Virus record (IMG/VR): IMGVR_UViG_3300045135_003334
Location: 1-35,781 of that record
DNA from: a virus
Strand: one strand, 5' to 3'
Length of the DNA stretch: 35,781 nucleotides
Positions 23,684-29,530 of this stretch are shown here, in pieces. How positions within the stretch are numbered: the stretch's first letter is position 1; the number at the start of each line of letters is the position of its first letter. Below the pieces are notes generated by a model. It saw only the letters and a list, made by a program, of their open reading frames with translations. It did no database searches and had not been told where the DNA came from. Made by a program: the position numbers and the translations under genes.

Positions 23684-23691
23684 GATAAATA
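23684..23691 (+). promoter_or_regulatory. T4-type late promoter (GATAAATA)
   Basis: GATAAATA with predicted +1 at 23697, the A of the endolysin ATG. It faces away from the minus-strand promoter only 15 bases off. Confidence 0.75.
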
Positions 23692-23696
23692 GTTTT

Positions 23697-24158
23697 ATGC
23701 GACTAAGCACAAATTTTACACTAGCAGAATTCACAAAGAGTCAGACGGCAACTAGAAAAGGTCTGGACAACACGCCTGGCGCTGAACATCTTGAAAATGC
23801 AAAAGCACTTTTTACCAATGTTGTTCAAAAGGTAAGAGACAACTTTGGTGTCACAGTGATCAATTCTGGATACAGAGGTCCTGCGTTGAATGAAGCGGTG
23901 GGTGGCTCAAGTAAATCACAACACTGCAAAGGTGAGGCAGTTGACATAGAATGTCCAGGAACAGGAAATTATGATGTTGCAAAATGGATTTCAGAAAACT
24001 GTGATTTCGATCAACTGATATTGGAATTTTACACACCTGGCATACCTGATTCTGGTTGGGTACATGTTTCCTATAAATCTGAAGGAAATCGTAAAAGTAT
24101 TTTGACTGCTATGAAGGAAAATGGCAAGACTGTTTACAAGCCTGGTCTTATTGCCTAG
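23697..24158 (+). CDS. M15-family peptidase, probable endolysin
   Basis: This 153-residue zinc peptidase is of the D-Ala-D-Ala carboxypeptidase / L-Ala-D-Glu type. The zinc ligands are H76 and D83 in 'SQHCKGEAVDIE' and H123 in 'GWVHVSY'. 'FTLAEFTKSQTATRKGLDN' at the start and 'VINSGYRGPALNEAVGGSS' before the first ligand are typical. It would cut peptidoglycan stem peptides at lysis. The ATG at 23697 is chosen because the family's first helix starts here and the late promoter places +1 on it; an upstream in-frame GTG at 23640 would put the promoter inside the gene. There is no signal peptide, so a holin would be needed. The end overlaps the convergent gene by 11 nt. Confidence 0.88.
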   Translation: MRLSTNFTLAEFTKSQTATRKGLDNTPGAEHLENAKALFTNVVQKVRDNFGVTVINSGYRGPALNEAVGGSSKSQHCKGEAVDIECPGTGNYDVAKWISENCDFDQLILEFYTPGIPDSGWVHVSYKSEGNRKSILTAMKENGKTVYKPGLIA

Positions 24159-24648
24159 GTGCTATCCCGGTAATCTGTAAATTATATCTATGTTCGTTAC
24201 ATAAATTGGCCGCCATGTGCCAACTATCTTCGCTCCATCCAAAATAGTCTCCCGCAGAACCATAACACAATTCCTGATCTATCCAAAGTTGCTGTCCTGG
24301 GACACTGTCATGCAGGAACAAAATGATTCTAAAAACGGTTTCGTCCTTTTCTAGTTTGTTATGTTTACGATATGTTGTGTAGGTGTCTTTGTGCCATGGC
24401 AGATAAGAATTAAGATAGTATTTCTGTATCGCGTAAGACATGTTTCTAAGTTTCAATTTTGTAATGTTTTGCAAAATGTTTGCTGGTACATCTCGACAAG
24501 TTTCCAAAGGTGCCTTTTCCAATCGGTGTGAATCTCCTGACCTTAGAACAAATCCTCTGTTTGGATCAGGATGAGGTGTGTATGACAAGCCTTCATAATC
24601 ATTACTAATCCAAGTGACTGGTAATTTTCCTTTAATAATTTTCGCCAT
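24148..24648 (-). CDS. Fe(II)/2-oxoglutarate oxygenase-like protein 2
   Basis: This 166-residue protein has the beta-helix metal triad H86-K-D88 ('LPWHKDTY') and H144 ('DSWHMAANL'), with R154 following at the expected distance. 'FRIILFLHDSVPGQQLWIDQ' and 'AGDYFGWSEDSWH' are the strands in between. It resembles small hydroxylases that act on peptides, amino acids or nucleobases; I cannot tell which. It differs clearly from the 18552 protein. It is transcribed against the endolysin gene, with which it overlaps by 11 nt at the 3' ends. Confidence 0.7.
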   Translation of the reverse strand: MAKIIKGKLPVTWISNDYEGLSYTPHPDPNRGFVLRSGDSHRLEKAPLETCRDVPANILQNITKLKLRNMSYAIQKYYLNSYLPWHKDTYTTYRKHNKLEKDETVFRIILFLHDSVPGQQLWIDQELCYGSAGDYFGWSEDSWHMAANLCNEHRYNLQITGIAPRQ

Positions 24649-24654
24649 GAACGT

Positions 24655-24662
24655 TATTTAAT
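24655..24662 (-). promoter_or_regulatory. possible T4-type late promoter (ATTAAATA), minus strand
   Basis: The minus strand reads ATTAAATA, six of eight matches. The predicted +1 is 24649, one base before the ATG at 24648. It is weaker than its divergent partner at 24679. Confidence 0.5.
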
Positions 24663-24678
24663 CAGGGAAAAAACAGTC

Positions 24679-24686
24679 TATAAATA
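24679..24686 (+). promoter_or_regulatory. T4-type late promoter (TATAAATA)
   Basis: Perfect late consensus; the predicted +1 is 24692, the G of the GTG start of the aminotransferase-like gene. It supports that GTG as the true start. Confidence 0.82.
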
Positions 24687-24691
24687 TCTCC

Positions 24692-25279
24692 GTGTTTAAT
24701 CTCGTAGAAAAATTTGAATCAGAAATCGCGAAATATTATGGTAGTCCATACGCCGTGGCCACAGACTCATGCACCCACGCGATTGAATTGTGTTTGAGGT
24801 ATCAAAAAATATCTAACGCAACAACCCCAAAACACACCTACATTTCAATTCCGTTTACGTTTGAGAAATTGGACATTGAATGGGATTGGACTGACCAGGA
24901 ATGGAAAGATTATTACTTTATAGGAAACACAAACATTGTGGACGCGGCCGTCTTATGGAAAAAAGACGGGTACATTGAAAATACAATGATGTGCCTTAGT
25001 TTTCAGCACAAAAAACATCTCAAACTTGGTAGAGGTGGTATGATATTGTGCGATGACGGAAATGCCAGACAGGCATTGAAAAGAATGAGTTACGATGGAC
25101 GCAGTTTTGACTCGCCGTGGATGGAGCAAAACATCAAGACTTTAGGTTATCATTACTACATGACACCAGAAACAGCAAAAAATGGTCTGGACGTCTTGCC
25201 AGAAGCAAAAAGAACGACCCCTAGATCTTGGGATTGGAATGACTATCCTGACTTATCAAAAATGGATGTTTTTAAATGA
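24692..25279 (+). CDS. miniature DegT/DnrJ/EryC1-type aminotransferase
   Basis: This 195-residue protein keeps the core PLP signatures of the sugar aminotransferase family. 'YYGSPYAVATDSCTHAIELC' aligns with the usual 'HAVAV.SGT.AL'. D84 lies in 'NIVDAAVLWK' (the Asp that holds the PLP ring nitrogen). K108 in 'LSFQHKKHLKLGRGGMILCD' aligns with the PLP lysine of the 'FSFhptKn.ttGeGG' motif. Normal members are about 370 residues: here about 75 residues before the Asp and most of the C-terminal small domain are missing. The gene starts with GTG on a late promoter and overlaps the amidinotransferase gene by four bases. It may be active, may need a partner, or may be only a PLP-binding relic. Confidence 0.72.
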   Translation: MFNLVEKFESEIAKYYGSPYAVATDSCTHAIELCLRYQKISNATTPKHTYISIPFTFEKLDIEWDWTDQEWKDYYFIGNTNIVDAAVLWKKDGYIENTMMCLSFQHKKHLKLGRGGMILCDDGNARQALKRMSYDGRSFDSPWMEQNIKTLGYHYYMTPETAKNGLDVLPEAKRTTPRSWDWNDYPDLSKMDVFK

Positions 25280-26244
25280 TATCAAATAACGAGTGGGATC
25301 CATTGAAAAAGGTAGTGGTCGGGGTAGCCGACAATGCCAAAATACCAGAGATTGACATCAGTGTGAGAACTGTGAACTATTCCGACAAAAATGATTCTGA
25401 ATTGAAGGATGTAGTGATAGGTCCTTATCCTAACGAAGTGCTGGATCAGGCAAATGAGGACTTGGAAGTATTTTGTAATTTTTTAATCAAAGAAGGTGTA
25501 GAGGTTTTAAGACCAAACAAAACAGACTGCGGCTACTACAACTACTGTCCTAGGGACACCGTTTTGCACTACCAAGGTATTTCGGTGCCTGCCCCGATGG
25601 CCTTGAAAGTTCGAAAGGAAGAATACAGATCATTCGGACACCATCTCGAAAACGTAAGATTAATCGAGTATGATCACAAAGAAAACTTGTATGATATCAA
25701 TTGTGTCGGGAACAAAAAAGTCCTCGCAATTAATGAAAGCAATCCTGCTTTTGATGCCGCTAACGTGGTTAGGGCCAATGACAAACTTTTGTACCTTGTG
25801 AGCAATAGCGGAAATAAAAAAGGCGCAGAACAAATCAAGGAAATTTTCAACGTTGACGTTTGCCTTTTGGAAGATGTCTATAGTTACATGCACATCGATT
25901 CTACAGTGGCACTCCTCAGAGACGGCTTGATGTTGGTCAACCCTAGCAGGATCAAAAGCAAAGAATCGCTTCCTACTGAATTCCGTAACTGGGATATGGT
26001 AATCTGTCCTGAACCTTTTGACATAGGCCATTTTCCTGGCTATTGCAACGCTAGTGCCTGGACCAACATGAATCTTTTTAGTGTCAACCCAAACCTGGTT
26101 GTATTAGAAGAACACCAGCATGATCTTAGGAAAGAACTTGAAAAGCACAACATAGACTGCGCCATGTTGCCTATGCGCCAAGCACGAACACTGGGAGGAT
26201 GTTTTCACTGTGTCACCCTGGATCTCGAAAGAGATCATTATTAA
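25276..26244 (+). CDS. glycine-amidinotransferase-like enzyme
   Basis: This 322-residue protein belongs to the arginine:X amidinotransferase group (AGAT, inosamine-phosphate amidinotransferase), which moves the amidino group of arginine to an amine. The catalytic triad is intact by comparison with human AGAT: D160 in 'PAFDAANVVRA', H206 in 'YMHIDSTVALL', C312 in 'LGGCFHCVTLD'. 'YCPRDTVLHY' (R93-D94) is another family motif, and 'NEWDPLKKVVVGVAD' is the typical start. Length is a little below the family norm. The four-base overlap (ATGA) with the aminotransferase-like gene makes co-expression very likely. The acceptor amine is unknown. Confidence 0.88.
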   Translation: MISNNEWDPLKKVVVGVADNAKIPEIDISVRTVNYSDKNDSELKDVVIGPYPNEVLDQANEDLEVFCNFLIKEGVEVLRPNKTDCGYYNYCPRDTVLHYQGISVPAPMALKVRKEEYRSFGHHLENVRLIEYDHKENLYDINCVGNKKVLAINESNPAFDAANVVRANDKLLYLVSNSGNKKGAEQIKEIFNVDVCLLEDVYSYMHIDSTVALLRDGLMLVNPSRIKSKESLPTEFRNWDMVICPEPFDIGHFPGYCNASAWTNMNLFSVNPNLVVLEEHQHDLRKELEKHNIDCAMLPMRQARTLGGCFHCVTLDLERDHY

Positions 26245-26261
26245 TAGCAGTATAATACCCG

Positions 26262-26269
26262 TATAAATA
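26262..26269 (+). promoter_or_regulatory. T4-type late promoter (TATAAATA)
   Basis: Perfect late consensus in the 30-nt gap between the amidinotransferase and spanin-like genes. The predicted +1 is 26275, the A of the ATG. Confidence 0.82.
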
Positions 26270-26274
26270 TCTAC

Positions 26275-26748
26275 ATGTTCTCAAGTATAAGAATAATGAT
26301 GGTTGTTTTATTAATGTCTGGTATAGCCGGTGCGGGCGTGTATGTTATGAAATTACGTGCTGATAACGCCACACTAAAGGCCAACCAGATAGAACTTGAA
26401 AAGGGCATTGAAGCACAGACAAAATTGATCGAACAACAAAAAGTAGACTTTGAAGCCATAATGGAAAGCAACAAGAAACTAAACGTGTTGGTACAGACAT
26501 TTAAGAAAGACCTAGACGAATTAGATAAGCGTTTCAACAAGAAGAAAAGAGATGTGGGTAAACTTGCGATAGAGAGATCCAAGTCTGTTGAGCGTGTGAT
26601 CAACAAAGGTTCTGCTGAGGCAACTAGATGTGTAGAACTGGCCAGCGGTGCAGAGAGAACAGAACAAGAATTGAAAGCCACAAAGAAATCGGAGATAAAC
26701 ACGATGTGCCCAAGTTTGGCAAATCCTAATTTTGTACCTTATGAATAA
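26275..26748 (+). CDS. i-spanin-like inner-membrane coiled-coil protein
   Basis: This 157-residue protein has one N-terminal transmembrane helix (about residues 6-25, 'IMMVVLLMSGIAGAGVYVM'), a long coiled coil (about 28-95), and a C-terminal region with two cysteines (TRCVELASG; NTMCPSL). This is the layout and length of Rz-type inner-membrane spanins (about 150 residues). The next gene, a lipoprotein, starts inside its last codons, which is the usual arrangement of Rz/Rz1 pairs. Spanins fuse the inner and outer membranes at the end of lysis. The call rests on architecture only, since spanins share little sequence. Confidence 0.65.
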   Translation: MFSSIRIMMVVLLMSGIAGAGVYVMKLRADNATLKANQIELEKGIEAQTKLIEQQKVDFEAIMESNKKLNVLVQTFKKDLDELDKRFNKKKRDVGKLAIERSKSVERVINKGSAEATRCVELASGAERTEQELKATKKSEINTMCPSLANPNFVPYE

Positions 26749-27103
26749 ATTTTTTGCAATAGCATTGATACTATTACTGACCGGTTGTGGCATAGGCGGA
26801 GAGAAGAGGATCAAATTGTTTACGGTTGAAGAACCAAGACAGAAGTTGAACCTTCCAGATCCGATGCCGTTAACATTAGAAGACATTCGTTGGATTATAA
26901 TTACATCGGAGAACGCACAAGAGGTTTTCAAGAAATTGGAAGAACAAGGCATAGACCCTGTGTTGTTTGGTTTGACTGACAAGGACTATGAGATGTTGGC
27001 CAAGAACTTCGCACAGATCAGGCAGAAATTACAGGAAACAAATAGTCTCCTAGAGGAGTACAAGAAATATTACGAAGGAGAAGAGAATGCAGACAGTAAT
27101 TAA
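26741..27103 (+). CDS. o-spanin-like lipoprotein
   Basis: From the ATG at 26741 the product has a lipoprotein signal: MNKFFAIALILLLTGCGIGG with lipobox LTGC and the lipidated cysteine at residue 16. The mature part (about 105 residues) holds a proline-containing segment (EEPRQKLNLPDPMPLTLEDI) and a C-terminal helix/coiled coil (RQKLQETNSLLEEYKKYYEG). It overlaps the preceding gene by 8 nt (ATGAATAA), typical of spanin pairs, and the next gene by 17 nt. It is longer and less proline-rich than Rz1, so another lipoprotein role is possible. The lipidation site itself is clear. Confidence 0.65.
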   Translation: MNKFFAIALILLLTGCGIGGEKRIKLFTVEEPRQKLNLPDPMPLTLEDIRWIIITSENAQEVFKKLEEQGIDPVLFGLTDKDYEMLAKNFAQIRQKLQETNSLLEEYKKYYEGEENADSN

Positions 27104-27299
27104 AGTGATAGCAGAACATCTAGATGTGGCAGAAAGCAAAGTCACACCAGAAGCACATCTAGTTGATGACCTAGGTGCAGATCCATTTGACACAATAGAA
27201 CTGGTGATACAGGTAGAGAAGGCGACAGGTGTTAAGATATCAGAGGAAGACGGTGACAAAGTCCAGACAGTGCAAGATCTTATCAACCTAGTACAGTAA
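27087..27299 (+). CDS. acyl-carrier-protein-like protein lacking the phosphopantetheine serine
   Basis: This 70-residue four-helix protein aligns along its whole length with bacterial AcpP: 'IAEHLDVAESKVTPEAHLVD', 'DLGADPFDTIELVIQVEKAT', 'EEDGDKVQTVQDLINLV'. In AcpP the motif is GADSLDTVEL, with the serine carrying 4'-phosphopantetheine. Here the serine is proline 33 (CCA, 27183-27185), and the next residue is F in place of L. It therefore should not be able to carry acyl groups. It starts within the lipoprotein gene's last codons and has an AAGGAG site at 27074-27079. It may act as a decoy or a binding partner for host ACP enzymes. Confidence 0.85.
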   Translation: MQTVIKVIAEHLDVAESKVTPEAHLVDDLGADPFDTIELVIQVEKATGVKISEEDGDKVQTVQDLINLVQ

Positions 27300-27317
27300 A
27301 ATCACAAGCAGTAGATA

Positions 27318-28064
27318 ATGTCTACAAAAATATTACATAATGTCATCGAAGACAACGATAGAAAATTATATTGTGATTGGTTAGACAAAAGAGACAAACT
27401 TACAGATGACAGGCCAAATTTTGTTTCAAAAACTCCTTCATGGAATAGTGATAATTGGCCTAAAGGACCAATCAAAAAAGTTCTAGACAACATACACACA
27501 GAAGGATACACAATAGATTCTTTAATATTCTGTGATATAAGCACCGCGTTCAAACTACATGCCCACAGCATTGAAGGACAAAAAAATTCTAAGGTCACTA
27601 TCATCCCTTTGAAATGTTATGGGCCAAGTTCAACAGTAATGTTTGATAATCATTGGTATGGCAAAGAGGGTAGGTTTAGCAAAAATAATCCACCGCCTTA
27701 TGAATACACGTTAGAAATAAACGGAAAAAAGGAGCACATAGAAGATATACGTCAATACAAAACGGATGATAAAGAATTGCAGTTGTATATTGATAAACTT
27801 GTCGAGAATACAACAAAAACTGTTTACAAAAGATATTCTGATTACAGCCAAATTTCAAACATAACCAATAATGCATTTGATCAGGACATTCACACAAAAT
27901 TTTTAGGCCATGTCCCATACGAAGACCTACACGGCCTCAGTTTAGAGAAAGTAGTGGAGTGGCAAGAAGGAGATGCCTTCACGTTTGACCGAACACAACT
28001 ACACTGTAGTTCAAACACTCACGACAGAAAAATGTTCTGCACTGTGTTCACTTTGCATACCTAA
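27318..28064 (+). CDS. Fe(II)/2-oxoglutarate oxygenase-like protein 3 (uncertain)
   Basis: The C-terminal end of this 248-residue protein, 'EWQEGDAFTFDRTQLHCSSN' followed by 'HDRKMF', matches the last strands of 2OG-Fe(II) oxygenases, with H229 as distal ligand and R237 as the 2-oxoglutarate arginine. The expected HxD is replaced by H81-A-H83 ('FKLHAHSIE'); either the motif is changed or the metal site is lost. A large insertion lies between (about 105-200). The N-terminal 'NVIEDNDRKLYCDWLDKRDK' is like the start of phage hydroxylases. The function is unknown. It is separated from the ACP-like gene by 18 nt. Confidence 0.55.
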   Translation: MSTKILHNVIEDNDRKLYCDWLDKRDKLTDDRPNFVSKTPSWNSDNWPKGPIKKVLDNIHTEGYTIDSLIFCDISTAFKLHAHSIEGQKNSKVTIIPLKCYGPSSTVMFDNHWYGKEGRFSKNNPPPYEYTLEINGKKEHIEDIRQYKTDDKELQLYIDKLVENTTKTVYKRYSDYSQISNITNNAFDQDIHTKFLGHVPYEDLHGLSLEKVVEWQEGDAFTFDRTQLHCSSNTHDRKMFCTVFTLHT

Positions 28065-28066
28065 TC

Positions 28067-28074
28067 AATAAATA
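28067..28074 (+). promoter_or_regulatory. T4-type late promoter (AATAAATA)
   Basis: AATAAATA lies just after the stop of the third oxygenase-like gene, with predicted +1 near 28080, three bases before the thermonuclease ATG. No Shine-Dalgarno is present. Confidence 0.6.
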
Positions 28075-28082
28075 CTGCTATA

Positions 28083-28517
28083 ATGTGGACATATCGATGT
28101 AAAATCATAAGAGTGGTTGACGGGGACACTGTTGACGTTGATATCGATCTAGGATTCGGGATATGGCAGAAAAACGAACGTGTGAGGATCATGGGGATCG
28201 ACACGCCTGAATCAAGAACAAGAGACAAGGTAGAAAAGAAATTTGGACTTGCAAGTAAAGAACATTTGAAAACGTTGTTAGGTAAAGAATCGGTACTGCA
28301 AACCACAATTAACAAGAAAGGCGTGGACATGAAGGGTAAGTTTGGACGTGTGCTTGGAGATTTCATAATAGACAAGAAGAAAGTTTCAAAACTGCTTTGT
28401 GAGGCCGGACACGCTGTACCATATTTTGGCGGAAGCAAGAAAGACGTTGAAGCAAAACACATGGCAAATAGGCACAAATTAGTTGATGCAGGTGTTGTAG
28501 AAGGCCCATTAGAATAA
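28083..28517 (+). CDS. thermonuclease (SNase) family nuclease
   Basis: This 144-residue protein has the staphylococcal nuclease OB-fold signatures: 'IRVVDGDTVDVDIDLGFG' with the calcium-binding aspartates, 'RVRIMGIDTPESR' with the catalytic arginine, and 'KFGRVLGDF' with the second arginine. The middle glutamate of the classic site is not clear to me. It has no signal peptide, so it acts inside the infected cell, perhaps in host DNA degradation. The late promoter before it argues for a late role. Similar small nucleases are common in marine T4-like phages. Confidence 0.85.
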   Translation: MWTYRCKIIRVVDGDTVDVDIDLGFGIWQKNERVRIMGIDTPESRTRDKVEKKFGLASKEHLKTLLGKESVLQTTINKKGVDMKGKFGRVLGDFIIDKKKVSKLLCEAGHAVPYFGGSKKDVEAKHMANRHKLVDAGVVEGPLE

Positions 28518-28520
28518 ATA
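28513..28520 (+). promoter_or_regulatory. T4-type late promoter (AATAAATA)
   Basis: AATAAATA overlaps the thermonuclease stop codon. The predicted +1 near 28526 gives a 16-nt leader with GAGGAG at 28532-28537 before the ATG at 28542. Confidence 0.7.
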
Positions 28521-28541
28521 CGCATATAAACGAGGAGACTT

Positions 28542-29132
28542 ATGGAACTAATAATAACGTTAGCAATGAAATTTTGGCAGTGGACTATATTAATCGCTGT
28601 TGTGATCTTAGCCGCTATTTTCAATGCTTTAGACAAAAGAAAAAAACCTAATTTAAAATTCAACTTCAAAGGAATGCCGAAGTTACAACCTGTGCCGATC
28701 AAGACCAAAGGTAAAGGATTCTGGAAAGGAATCATAATGTGGTTGTTATCTACAAGAAACTGGGTGCTGACAGATGACTGGAAGTACAACATAGACGGAA
28801 AAGAATATGTGATACCAGCGGGATTCCAATTTGATGGTGCAAGTATTCCTAAGTTCCTAAGAACGTTCTTCTCTCCAGTTGGTGTTTTGTTAATGGGCGG
28901 TCTTGTACACGACTACGCATACAAATACAAAACACTTTTAGAAGTAAACAAGAAGAAAACAATGGGTGAGTTGACTCAGAAGAGAGCGGACGAGATATTC
29001 AGAGACATCAACATCATCGTGAACGGTTTCTATGCTATGAACTACCTGGCGTACTGGTCATTGAGAATCGGTGGCTTCGTTGCTTGGAACGGACACAGAA
29101 AAAGAGACGCTAAGATACCGGGGATAAAATAA
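28542..29132 (+). CDS. DUF1353 protein with N-terminal membrane anchor
   Basis: This 196-residue protein starts with a transmembrane helix (about residues 12-30, 'QWTILIAVVILAAIFNAL') and a basic stretch. The DUF1353 domain follows (about 70-180): 'YVIPAGFQFDGASIPKFLRT' and 'MGGLVHDYAYKY', which fit the family pattern 'vP.Gf.tDgaSiP' and 'iHDyly'. The family is frequent in phages near lysis genes, with unknown activity. It overlaps the following holin-like gene by one base (TAATG), so the two are coupled. It has a good Shine-Dalgarno and a late promoter. Confidence 0.82.
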   Translation: MELIITLAMKFWQWTILIAVVILAAIFNALDKRKKPNLKFNFKGMPKLQPVPIKTKGKGFWKGIIMWLLSTRNWVLTDDWKYNIDGKEYVIPAGFQFDGASIPKFLRTFFSPVGVLLMGGLVHDYAYKYKTLLEVNKKKTMGELTQKRADEIFRDINIIVNGFYAMNYLAYWSLRIGGFVAWNGHRKRDAKIPGIK

Positions 29133-29485
29133 TGGTAGCAGAACATCCAGAAACATTGAAAGAAGACAAATTAGTTGTGCCAGCAGATAAGGCGACCGCT
29201 AATAAAAAAGTAAAAGTTGAATTGGAAGTAGACACTTCTGCTAAAGACCTAGGACCTAATCCTTATGCAAGATTAATACACCTTGCGAGAGCAGTAGACA
29301 GTTGGAGAATTTTTCCAAGAGTGTTCATCACCACTTATATAATATTACTGTACAAGTGTGTGATATGGTACATGGAATTGCCTGCTCCAACAATGGAACA
29401 GTCAGGTCTTATTTCAATTGTTGTAGGTGCAGGCGCGGCTTGGTTTGGACTTTATACAGGATCAAGTAAAAAAAGTTCTAAATAA
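29132..29485 (+). CDS. holin-like small membrane protein
   Basis: This 117-residue protein has a charged N-terminal half (about 1-65) and two hydrophobic helices: 'VFITTYIILLYKCVIWYM' (about 65-82) and 'GLISIVVGAGAAWFGLYTGS' (about 91-110). It ends in a lysine/serine tail. The glycine/alanine-rich second helix and the charged tail are features of phage holins, and I know similar proteins from marine phages. A role in releasing the cytoplasmic endolysin at 23697 fits, but other small membrane roles are possible. Confidence 0.6.
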   Translation: MVAEHPETLKEDKLVVPADKATANKKVKVELEVDTSAKDLGPNPYARLIHLARAVDSWRIFPRVFITTYIILLYKCVIWYMELPAPTMEQSGLISIVVGAGAAWFGLYTGSSKKSSK

Positions 29486-29495
29486 TTACCACACA

Positions 29496-29523
29496 TTGAC
29501 AGATAACCGATCTGTTGTATAAT
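29496..29523 (+). promoter_or_regulatory. consensus sigma70 promoter for the DnaJ-ClpA operon
   Basis: TTGACA (29496-29501), 16-nt spacer, TATAAT (29518-29523). The predicted +1 is 29530, one base before the ATG of dnaJ at 29531. There is no room for a Shine-Dalgarno. Confidence 0.82.
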
Positions 29524-29530
29524 AAGCATA

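Noticed and set aside
26251-26256. TATAAT upstream of the spanin-like gene
   Set aside because: No TTGACA-like hexamer lies 15-19 bases upstream; the perfect TATAAATA at 26262 is preferred.
28079-28084. TATAAT as a -10 box for the thermonuclease gene
   Set aside because: It overlaps the ATG at 28083 and has no -35 at the right distance; the AATAAATA at 28067 is a better explanation.
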